A program made the translations under genes and the position numbers. The notes below the pieces were generated by a model. That model saw nothing but the letters and a program-made list of their open reading frames with translations, did no database searches and was not told the origin of the DNA. A stretch of DNA of 29,926 nt from an uncultured Oscillospiraceae bacterium (lineage in GTDB: Bacteria > Bacillota > Clostridia > Oscillospirales > Oscillospiraceae): assembly GCA_934565415.1 (NCBI GenBank), contig CAKTHQ010000027.1:1-29926 (forward strand). Direction: 5' to 3'. Below, one piece after another: positions 23,344 through 29,926 of this stretch; positions within the stretch are counted from its first letter, which is position 1, and every line of letters begins with the position of its first letter.

Positions 23344-24331
23344 CGGGGTTTTTTATGATTTTCTGCAGGCCTTCCGGGAGGACCGAAGCCCGGATGGAGG
23401 CCTGTACCTGCCGGAGCGGCTGCCGAGGCTGAGCCTGAAGGAAATCAAAAGCTTAGGCGGTCAGCCGGAGAACGCGGCCATAGCCGACCTGCTGAACCGC
23501 TTCGGGGACTGGAATCTGACCGGCTGGGACCTGGATTTCTCCGTGGGCAGAAGATGGGCTCGACTGGAAAATCTGGAACGCAAGGGAAAGTTCCTTAGAT
23601 GTTGGTACACAACGGACGGCCGGATGGAAGCTATGGCCGAGTATCTGTCCGCCCGTTTCCAAATGCCCCTGGGCTTTTGGGGGAAGACGGCGGTGCGGAT
23701 CGCCGCTTTGGGAATGGGCTTGGCAAAAAATCTTTCGGAAGAAGGGGAGGAGCCGGTGGACCTGGCTGTGGTGGGCGGAGACTTTTCCGGGGCCCTTGCC
23801 GGGCTCTGCCTGAAAGCCATGGGATTTCCCATCGGAAAAACGCTTGTCTGCTGTAATGAAAACAACAGCCCCTGGGAGTTGGTATCCCTGGGTGCGCTGC
23901 GAACGGACGGCGTGACGGTGAAGACCCAAACCCCGGAGGCGGACATCTGGCTGCCCCTGGGCCTGGAAGCAGTGCTATCCCTGCTTGGAGGAAACGATGC
24001 TGCCATGGAATACGCCAAGTGTGCCTATATGGGGGCGGATTTTGTTCCGGAGGATGACCTGCTGAAAGCCCTGCGAAGACTTCTGTATGTCAGCGTAGTC
24101 AGCGATAGCCGGATGACATTCACGCTCAGGGGCGTCCTGAAAGATACCGGGCGGCTGCTGTCTCCTTACGAGGCCCTTACCTATGCCGGAGTCCAGGATT
24201 ACCGGGCTAAGGGCGGCGAAAACCGGATGTGCCTGATGCTGTCGGAGAAAAGCCCCCAGCTGGATGAGCGGCTTCTTTCTGAGATTCTGAACAAAGAACC
24301 CCGGGAGATACAGTCGATTTTGAGGAGGTGA
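23318..24331 (+). CDS. Threonine-synthase-like protein lacking the PLP-lysine region
   Basis: Open frame 2 runs from just after a TGA at 23309-23311. No ATG, GTG or TTG occurs until the GTG at 23540, yet the sequence from 23318 matches the ThrC N-terminus (RYTTTRDN, then RSPDGGLYLPERLP). CTG at 23318 with GGGAG nine bases upstream is the best start, giving about 337 aa. The later VDLAVVGGDFSGALAGLCLKAMGFPI matches the ThrC PSGNFG-AG-AKKMGLPI segment, with Asn changed to Asp and the loop altered. Between them about 150 residues are missing compared with ThrC, including the lysine that binds PLP. Threonine synthesis by this protein is therefore doubtful. An alternative start at the GTG 23540 would lose the conserved N-terminus. 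Seems to be a repurposed or decaying ThrC relative. Confidence 0.8.
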   Translation: MRYTTTRDNGVFYDFLQAFREDRSPDGGLYLPERLPRLSLKEIKSLGGQPENAAIADLLNRFGDWNLTGWDLDFSVGRRWARLENLERKGKFLRCWYTTDGRMEAMAEYLSARFQMPLGFWGKTAVRIAALGMGLAKNLSEEGEEPVDLAVVGGDFSGALAGLCLKAMGFPIGKTLVCCNENNSPWELVSLGALRTDGVTVKTQTPEADIWLPLGLEAVLSLLGGNDAAMEYAKCAYMGADFVPEDDLLKALRRLLYVSVVSDSRMTFTLRGVLKDTGRLLSPYEALTYAGVQDYRAKGGENRMCLMLSEKSPQLDERLLSEILNKEPREIQSILRR

Positions 24332-24335
24332 AGGT

Positions 24336-25025
24336 TTGGCACTATACGCAATGGGAGACCTGCACCTGTGCCTGGGTGCCCCTAAGCCCATGGATATTTT
24401 CGGCGGCGCCTGGGTGGGTTATATGGAAAAGCTCAAAGAAGGACTGAAGATTTTGAATCCGGAGGATACCCTGGTGCTAATGGGGGACCTGAGCTGGGCA
24501 CTGGACCTAAACTCTTCGCTGGCGGATTTTGCCTGGATCAATGCCATCCCCGGAAGAAAGATCATCTTAAAGGGCAACCACGACTATTGGTGGAGCACCC
24601 AGGCCAAATTTACCAAGTTCTGCCAGGAGAACGGCTTTCAGGATCTGTACCTGCTGAACAACAACTGCTATGAATACGGGGAAACGGCCATCTGCGGCAC
24701 CCGGGGCTGGTTTTTCGAGGAGGAAAAGTCCGGCCAGCATGATGAAAAAGTGTTCCGCCGGGAACTGATGCGGCTGGAAGCCTCTTTAAAAGCGGCGGGG
24801 GACAGGCAGAAGCTGGTTTTTCTCCATTATCCGCCCAGGTATAAAGGCTATACCTGCCGGGAGATTTTGGACCTTTTGGAAAAATATGAGGTGCGCCAGT
24901 GCTTTTACGGCCACCTTCACGGCGGCAGCCATAAGCTTGCCATGGAAGGAAACTGGGACGGGATTGAGTACCGCCTGCTTTCTGCCGACTACCTGGGCTT
25001 TCGGCCGTACCTGGTAAGAAAATAA
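24336..25025 (+). CDS. Calcineurin-like metallophosphoesterase
   Basis: 229 aa. Two-metal phosphoesterase: MGDLHLCLG (about residues 6-14), LMGDLSWALD (G-D-x-x), LKGNHDYWW (GNHD), LHYPP and YGHLHGGSH (GHxH). Substrate unknown. Start is TTG at 24336, with AGGAGG seven bases upstream; the next ATG (24351) would cut into the first metal motif. Four bases after the previous stop; last gene of the lepB operon. Confidence 0.93.
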   Translation: MALYAMGDLHLCLGAPKPMDIFGGAWVGYMEKLKEGLKILNPEDTLVLMGDLSWALDLNSSLADFAWINAIPGRKIILKGNHDYWWSTQAKFTKFCQENGFQDLYLLNNNCYEYGETAICGTRGWFFEEEKSGQHDEKVFRRELMRLEASLKAAGDRQKLVFLHYPPRYKGYTCREILDLLEKYEVRQCFYGHLHGGSHKLAMEGNWDGIEYRLLSADYLGFRPYLVRK

Positions 25026-25044
25026 AAATTTTTTCGAAAAAGTG

Positions 25045-25073
25045 TGGACATTTTCCGCATTCTTTGATAGAAT
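25045..25073 (+). promoter_or_regulatory. tig promoter
   Basis: TGGACA (25045-25050), 17-base spacer, TAGAAT (25068-25073) with TGA before it (extended -10). The leader has a perfect 6-bp hairpin (25099-25104 with 25109-25114) just before the AGGAGG site. Confidence 0.8.
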
Positions 25074-25135
25074 ATATCGGCTATGTAAAAAACAAAGGGT
25101 GCGCTCCGGCGCACTTATTCAGGAGGAATACCAAA

Positions 25136-26440
25136 ATGCAAGTTAAGAACGTTGAGAAGAAGGGCAATCAGGCTACCATCGTTGTCGAAATCGACAAGGA
25201 GCTGATGGAGACCGGCATTAACAAGGCTTATACCAAGGCCCGCAAGAGCATCATGATCCCCGGCTTCCGGAAGGGCAAGGCGCCCCGGAAGATGATCGAG
25301 GCTATGTACGGCGCCCATGTTTTCTATGAAGACGGCCTGGAGGAGATCTTCCCCGAGGTTTACGATTTTGCCGTTGCCAAGCAGGAGGGCTTCAAGGCCA
25401 TTGGCCGTCCCAGCCTCACCGATATGCAGATTTCCGATGACAACATTGTTACCCTGACCATCACCACCGATGTGTACCCCGAGGTCACCCTGGGCCAGTA
25501 CAAGGGCGTGGAAGTGGAGAAGACCGAGCCCACCGTTACTGACGAGCAGGTTCAGGCCGAGTTGGATAACATGGCTAAGAACGTGGCTTCCACCGAGAAC
25601 GTGGACCGTCCTGCCGAAATGGGCGACACTGCCAACATCGATTTTGAGGGCTTCGACAACGGCGTTCCCTTCGATGGCGGCAAGGGTGAGAACTTTGACC
25701 TGAAGCTGGGCAGCGGCTCTTTTGTCCCCGGCTTCGAGGAGCAGATTGTGGGTATGTCCGCCGGTGAGGAGAAGGACATCAACATCACCTTCCCCGAGGA
25801 CTATCACAAGGAGCTGGCCGGCAAGGCGGTTGTGTTCCATGTGAAGGTCAACAAGGTCACCATTACCATCGTGCCCGAGCAGGACGATGAGTTTGCCAAG
25901 GATGTTTCCGAGTTCGACACCCTGGAGGCCCTGAAGGCTGACATCCGTGCCAAGGCTCTGGAAAAGGCCCAGAAGCAGGCGGACTCCGCTTTCGAGAATG
26001 CTGCCGTGGAGAAGGCTGCCGAGAATACCACCGTGGATATGCCCAATGCCCTGGTTGAGAAGGAGCTGGACATCCAGATGGAGCGCTTTGGTTACCAGCT
26101 GCAGATGAGCGGCTACTCCATGGAGCAGTATGCCAAGATGATGGGCGGCGATGTGAACACCATGCGCAACGCCTTCCGTCCCACCGCTGAGAAGCAGGCC
26201 AAGATCTCCGTGACCCTGGAGAAAATTGCCGAGGTAGAGAACCTGACCGTTACCGAAGAGGATATTGAGGAAGAGTTCCAGTCCATGGCCAAGCAGTACG
26301 AGATGGAAGAGGACAAGATCAAGGAGATGGTCCCCATCGACGAGCTGACCGAGAGCCTGAAGACCCGTAAGGCCGTCAAGCTGATTGTGGACAACGCCGT
26401 TGCCGTCGCCCCCAAGGCGGAAGAGAAGACCGAGGAATAA
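25136..26440 (+). CDS. tig: Trigger factor
   Basis: 434 aa. Ribosome-bound chaperone that meets nascent chains. N-terminal ribosome-binding domain with the GFRKGKAPRKM signature (about residues 44-54), a central FKBP-type prolyl isomerase domain (GDTANIDFEGFDNGVPFDGG, then GSGSFVPGFEEQIVGM), and a helical C-terminal chaperone domain. ATG at 25136 chosen for the AGGAGG nine bases upstream. First gene of the tig-clpP-clpX-lon run. Confidence 0.97.
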   Translation: MQVKNVEKKGNQATIVVEIDKELMETGINKAYTKARKSIMIPGFRKGKAPRKMIEAMYGAHVFYEDGLEEIFPEVYDFAVAKQEGFKAIGRPSLTDMQISDDNIVTLTITTDVYPEVTLGQYKGVEVEKTEPTVTDEQVQAELDNMAKNVASTENVDRPAEMGDTANIDFEGFDNGVPFDGGKGENFDLKLGSGSFVPGFEEQIVGMSAGEEKDINITFPEDYHKELAGKAVVFHVKVNKVTITIVPEQDDEFAKDVSEFDTLEALKADIRAKALEKAQKQADSAFENAAVEKAAENTTVDMPNALVEKELDIQMERFGYQLQMSGYSMEQYAKMMGGDVNTMRNAFRPTAEKQAKISVTLEKIAEVENLTVTEEDIEEEFQSMAKQYEMEEDKIKEMVPIDELTESLKTRKAVKLIVDNAVAVAPKAEEKTEE

Positions 26441-26505
26441 GCATCCTTTAGAGTGGTTAGAATGTTTCACGGCATATCTTACGCCCATTGAAAGGAGACA
26501 TCACC

Positions 26506-27087
26506 ATGAGTTTAGTTCCCTATGTTGTTGAGCAGACCAGCCGCGGAGAGCGCAGCTACGATATTTTCTCCCGCCTGCTGAACGATCGTATCATTTTCCT
26601 GTCCGAAGAGGTCAACGATACCACTGCCAGCCTGGTAGTGGCCCAGCTTCTGTATTTGGAAGCCCAGGACCCGGATAAGGATATTCAGTTCTATATCAAT
26701 TCCCCCGGAGGAAGCGTTACCGCCGGTATGGCCATTTACGATACCATGCAGTACATCAAGTGCGATGTGGCTACCATCTGTGTCGGCATGGCTGCCTCTA
26801 TGGGTGCGTTCCTTCTGAGTGCGGGCACCAAGGGCAAGCGGATGGCCCTGCCCAACTCCGAGATTATGATCCACCAGCCCTCCGCCGGCACACAGGGTCA
26901 GATCACGGATATGGCCATTCACCTGAAGCGTTTGGAGACCATTAAGGCCCGGATGAACCGGATTCTGTCCGAGAACACCGGCAGGCCTATCGAAGAGGTT
27001 ACCGTTGCCTGCGAGCGGGATAACTTTATGAGTGCCGAGGAGGCCAAAGCCTTCGGGCTCATCGACCGGGTGCTGGAGCACCACTGA
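26506..27087 (+). CDS. clpP: ATP-dependent Clp protease proteolytic subunit
   Basis: 193 aa. Forms the 14-mer protease chamber. Catalytic triad visible: Ser in GMAASMGAF (about residue 97), His in MIHQPSAG, Asp in the C-terminal half (ACERDNFMS). ATG at 26506 follows AAAGGAG. No CtsR-type operator was seen upstream. Confidence 0.97.
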   Translation: MSLVPYVVEQTSRGERSYDIFSRLLNDRIIFLSEEVNDTTASLVVAQLLYLEAQDPDKDIQFYINSPGGSVTAGMAIYDTMQYIKCDVATICVGMAASMGAFLLSAGTKGKRMALPNSEIMIHQPSAGTQGQITDMAIHLKRLETIKARMNRILSENTGRPIEEVTVACERDNFMSAEEAKAFGLIDRVLEHH

Positions 27088-27114
27088 TTCTATAGAAACG
27101 AGGTACCTGCCTGC

Positions 27115-28365
27115 ATGGCAAGAACGAGTGAACCCCCGGTTCGGTGCAGCTTCTGCGGGAAACGGGAATCTCAGGCCGCCCGGCTGATCGCCGGCCCCGG
27201 CGTATACATCTGCAGCGACTGCGTAAAGGCTTGCAGCCAGCTTCTGGCTGAGGAGCTGGAGACCGATATCCCCAAGATGAGCGACCTGCCCACCCCCATG
27301 GAGATGAAGGCCTTCATGGACCATTACATCATTGGTCAGGAAGAGGCCAAGATCGCTCTGTCCGTTGCGGTTTATAACCACTATAAGCGTATCAACAGCG
27401 GCGATCAGTCCGATGTGGACCTGCAGAAGAGCAATATTCTTCTGATCGGCCCCACCGGCAGCGGTAAAACCCTGTTTGCCCAGACTCTGGCAAAGATTCT
27501 GAATGTCCCCTTTGCCATTGCGGATGCCACCACCCTGACCGAAGCCGGTTATGTGGGCGAGGATGTGGAGAACATTCTTCTGCGGCTCCTGCAGGCGGCG
27601 GACTTCGATGTTGAGCTGGCCCAGCGTGGCATTATTTACATCGACGAAATGGATAAAATCGCCCGCAAGAGCGAGAATACCTCCATTACCCGGGATGTGT
27701 CCGGTGAGGGCGTGCAGCAGGCACTGCTGAAGATTCTCGAGGGCACTGTGGCCAATGTGCCTCCCCAGGGCGGCAGAAAGCACCCCCAGCAGGAGATGAT
27801 TCAGGTGGATACCACCAACATCCTCTTTATCTGCGGCGGCGCATTTGACGGCTTGGATAAGATTATCGAGGCCCGGACGGACCGGAGCACGATTGGTTTT
27901 GATGCACCGGTGGAAAGCCGGAAGAGCCGGGATGTGGGAAAGCTCCTGGCTCAGGTGGAGCCCCACGACCTGATGAAGTTCGGCATCATTCCGGAGCTCA
28001 TCGGCCGTATGCCCATGATTTCCTGCCTGGAGAGCCTGACAAAGGACGATCTGGTGCGGATTATGGTAGAGCCCAAGAATGCCATTGCCCGGCAGTATCA
28101 GAAACTGCTGGAAATGGACGGTGTGGCTCTGGAAATCACCGACGAGGCTTTGAATGCCATAGCTCAGAAAGCCATTGATCGTCAAATTGGCGCCAGAGGC
28201 CTGCGTGCCATTATGGAGAAGGTAATGACGGGCATTATGTTCCGTATTCCCTCTGACCTGACCATTCAGAAGGTGATTTTGACCCCGGAGTGTATTGATG
28301 GGGGAGAAGCTACCATCATCCGGGATCCGCAGCATCCCAGACAGCCCCTGAACGGGAAAAAATAA
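27115..28365 (+). CDS. clpX: ClpX, unfoldase of the ClpXP protease
   Basis: 416 aa. N-terminal zinc-binding domain with CSFCGK and CSDCVK. AAA+ core: Walker A GPTGSGKT (about residues 113-120), Walker [10 protein letters not shown], then the ClpX-type pore region and the IGF loop that docks on ClpP (RSTIGFDA). ATG 27 bases after clpP, without a strong ribosome site (GAGG only). Confidence 0.97.
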   Translation: MARTSEPPVRCSFCGKRESQAARLIAGPGVYICSDCVKACSQLLAEELETDIPKMSDLPTPMEMKAFMDHYIIGQEEAKIALSVAVYNHYKRINSGDQSDVDLQKSNILLIGPTGSGKTLFAQTLAKILNVPFAIADATTLTEAGYVGEDVENILLRLLQAADFDVELAQRGIIYIDEMDKIARKSENTSITRDVSGEGVQQALLKILEGTVANVPPQGGRKHPQQEMIQVDTTNILFICGGAFDGLDKIIEARTDRSTIGFDAPVESRKSRDVGKLLAQVEPHDLMKFGIIPELIGRMPMISCLESLTKDDLVRIMVEPKNAIARQYQKLLEMDGVALEITDEALNAIAQKAIDRQIGARGLRAIMEKVMTGIMFRIPSDLTIQKVILTPECIDGGEATIIRDPQHPRQPLNGKK

Positions 28366-28372
28366 GTGAAGT

Positions 28373-28408
28373 CAAAGGGGGGCAGCTTGCACTGCCCCCC
28401 TTTGTTTC
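28373..28408 (+). terminator. Hairpin between clpX and lon
   Basis: Perfect 13-bp stem (28373-28385 with 28392-28404), 6-base loop, then a modest T-rich run (TTTCTGT). Could partly end the clpP-clpX transcript before lon. Confidence 0.75.
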
Positions 28409-28436
28409 TGTACTCCATTTAAAGGAGGTTTTACCT

Positions 28437-29926
28437 ATGAGCGAAACCATATATGCCGGGAAGATGCCGGTGCTGGCCCTTCGGGGCCTGACGGTATTCC
28501 CGGAACAGACGGTTCATTTTGATGTGGGCCGGTTAAAGTCCGTGATGGCACTGGACGCGGCGATGAAAGAAAACCAGGTGCTGATTCTGGTGCCCCAGAA
28601 GGATATTCTGGTGGACGATCCCGGCCTTAAAGATCTATATGCCATTGGCACCATTGTCATGGTTAAGCAGGTTCTCAAGGCCCAGGACGAGAACCTTCGG
28701 GTCTTGGTTACAGGTTTAAGCCGTGGCCGGGTTACCGAGCTGACGCAGACGACGCCGTATCTTAGCGGATATGTGGAGTCCGTGCCCAGCCAGGAGAGCG
28801 CAAATACTCCCCGGAATCAGGCTCTGCGGCGGGAAGCAAACAATCTTTATGCCGATTACACGGAAATGACCGAGCATCCCACCCAGCTGATTCAGCTGAA
28901 GATGATCGACTCTGACGATTCCGGCTATCTGGCAGATTCCATCGGCCAGAATTCCGGATTGGATTACCGGGATAAGGCGGCTCTTTTGTGTCAGCTGAAT
29001 CCTTTCAAGCGCCTGGAAATGGCTGTTTCCATGCTTCGCCACGAGATTGAGGTTTTGAAGCTGGAAGGGGAAATACAGGATAAGACCCGAGCCAGCATGG
29101 ACCAGAATCAGCGGGACTATTATCTGCGGGAGCAAATGAAAGCCATCCGGGAAGAGTTGGGGGAAGAGGATGAGGACGAAGAGCTGGACGAAGACCTGGC
29201 CAGAATCAAAGCCCTTCATCTGCCGGAGGAGCAGGAGAAAAAGCTCATCAAGGATGCCAATAAGCTGAAAAAGCAGCCCTACGGCTCCTCTGAGGCCTCG
29301 GTTTTGCGCAACTACCTGGATACAGTGCTGGATTTGCCTTGGAATGTCAAAACAAAGGAACGGGTAGATGTGGAAGCTGCCCGGAAAATCCTGGACCATG
29401 ACCATTTTGGCATGGAAAAGGTTAAGGAGCGCATTTTGGAAGCCATGGCTGTGCGGGAAATGGCTCCGGAAAGCGGCCACCAGATTTTGTGCCTGGTGGG
29501 CCCTCCCGGCGTGGGCAAGACCTCCATTGCTTACTCCATTGCCCGGTGCCTGAACCGAAAGATGGTTCGTATTTCTCTGGGCGGTGTCCACGATGAGGCA
29601 GATATCCGGGGCCACCGAAAGACCTATGTTGGAGCCATGCCCGGCCGGATAATGGCGGCTATGACCCAGGCGGGCACCTCCAATCCGGTGCTGCTGCTGG
29701 ATGAGATTGATAAAATGGGCTCCGACTACCGGGGGGACCCCAGTGCGGCCCTTTTGGAGGTACTGGATGGTGAGCAGAACAGCACTTACCGGGACCACTA
29801 TGTGGAAATTCCCTTCGATCTGTCCGATGTGATGTTCATTACTACCGCCAATACCCTGGATACGGTGCCGCGGCCATTGCTGGACCGGATGGAAATTATC
29901 GAGCTGGGCAGCTATTCCGACGAAGA
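28437..29926 (+). CDS. lon: Lon protease (LonA), 3' end outside the window
   Basis: ATG at 28437 follows AAAGGAGG. The open frame runs to the window end, giving 496 codons of about 780-810. N-terminal substrate-binding domain opens with MPVLALRGLTVFPEQTVHFDVGR. The AAA+ module has Walker A GPPGVGKT (355-362) and Walker B LLLDEIDK (Asp422, Glu423), with RPLLDRME near the end. The Ser-Lys protease domain lies beyond the window. Membership of LonA is clear from the long N-terminal domain. Confidence 0.97.
   Translation, partial: MSETIYAGKMPVLALRGLTVFPEQTVHFDVGRLKSVMALDAAMKENQVLILVPQKDILVDDPGLKDLYAIGTIVMVKQVLKAQDENLRVLVTGLSRGRVTELTQTTPYLSGYVESVPSQESANTPRNQALRREANNLYADYTEMTEHPTQLIQLKMIDSDDSGYLADSIGQNSGLDYRDKAALLCQLNPFKRLEMAVSMLRHEIEVLKLEGEIQDKTRASMDQNQRDYYLREQMKAIREELGEEDEDEELDEDLARIKALHLPEEQEKKLIKDANKLKKQPYGSSEASVLRNYLDTVLDLPWNVKTKERVDVEAARKILDHDHFGMEKVKERILEAMAVREMAPESGHQILCLVGPPGVGKTSIAYSIARCLNRKMVRISLGGVHDEADIRGHRKTYVGAMPGRIMAAMTQAGTSNPVLLLDEIDKMGSDYRGDPSAALLEVLDGEQNSTYRDHYVEIPFDLSDVMFITTANTLDTVPRPLLDRMEIIELGSYSDE

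Noticed and set aside
23543..24331. GTG near 23540 as the start of the threonine-synthase-like gene
   Set aside because: It would discard the TTTRDN...PDGGLYLP segment that clearly matches the ThrC N-terminus in the same frame.
25115..26488. 457-codon open frame opposite trigger factor
   Set aside because: Shadow frame, Leu/Gly/His-rich, no motif; tig is certain.
26512..28335. 607-codon open frame opposite clpP and clpX
   Set aside because: Shadow of two well-defined genes; crosses the boundary between them and shows no domain.

Overview
This window looks like chromosomal core DNA of an anaerobic gut-type Firmicute, class Clostridia, probably Oscillospiraceae/Ruminococcaceae. The genus cannot be named from sequence alone. 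Support: an [FeFe] hydrogenase with its NADH-binding partner, RNase J, type III pantothenate kinase (CoaX), RbgA/YlqF, a tig-clpP-clpX-lon block, strong AGGAGG ribosome sites, extended -10 promoters, moderately high GC and small palindromic intergenic repeats. No phage, IS element, CRISPR array or resistance island was seen.

Layout. (1) 1-2236: 3' end of a NuoF/HydB-type flavoprotein followed by hydA and a strong terminator. (2) 2319-7688: a very large BspA-like surface protein with exactly 28 uninterrupted 23-residue leucine-rich repeats and a seven-module Ig-like stalk. Its signal peptide is cut by an in-frame TAG. (3) 7687-10358, minus strand: tRNA-dihydrouridine synthase and RNase J, separated by a REP-like palindrome. 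(4) 10704-11488: a GtrA-family membrane protein, then tRNA-Ser(GCU) with a palindrome over its -10. (5) 11500-14024: TetR regulator, YoaP-like acetyltransferase, a possible 21-codon ORF, a HEGAH-motif membrane protein and a second GNAT, in operon-like order; then a 190-base cluster of palindromes. (6) 14330-15636: a lipoprotein with a small Cys/His domain, and a divergent pair of transcription units driven by back-to-back promoters. (7) 15670-17300: membrane protein plus GIY-YIG protein, convergent with an uncharacterised three-gene minus-strand operon. (8) 17403-19124: phosphodiesterase, CoaX variant and a small membrane protein. (9) 19174-19331: a probable orphan small RNA; then rplS. (10) 19887-25025: lepB, rbgA, rnhB, yraN, dipeptidase, a threonine-synthase-like protein and a metallophosphoesterase, tightly packed as one operon. 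(11) 25045-29926: tig, clpP, clpX, lon (cut by the window end), a protein-folding and degradation block.

How they work together: the lepB and tig blocks are housekeeping modules for protein export, ribosome assembly, RNA/DNA hybrid repair, folding and proteolysis. The hydrogenase pair re-oxidises reduced carriers by making H2. The TetR cassette is the most accessory-looking part. The most interesting points are the amber codon in the giant LRR gene, the threonine-synthase-like protein that lacks the PLP-lysine region and has no ATG/GTG/TTG start before its conserved N-terminus, a CoaX with Asn at two normally Asp positions, the orphan RNA before rplS, and the uncharacterised minus-strand operon whose terminator lies inside the neighbouring gene.
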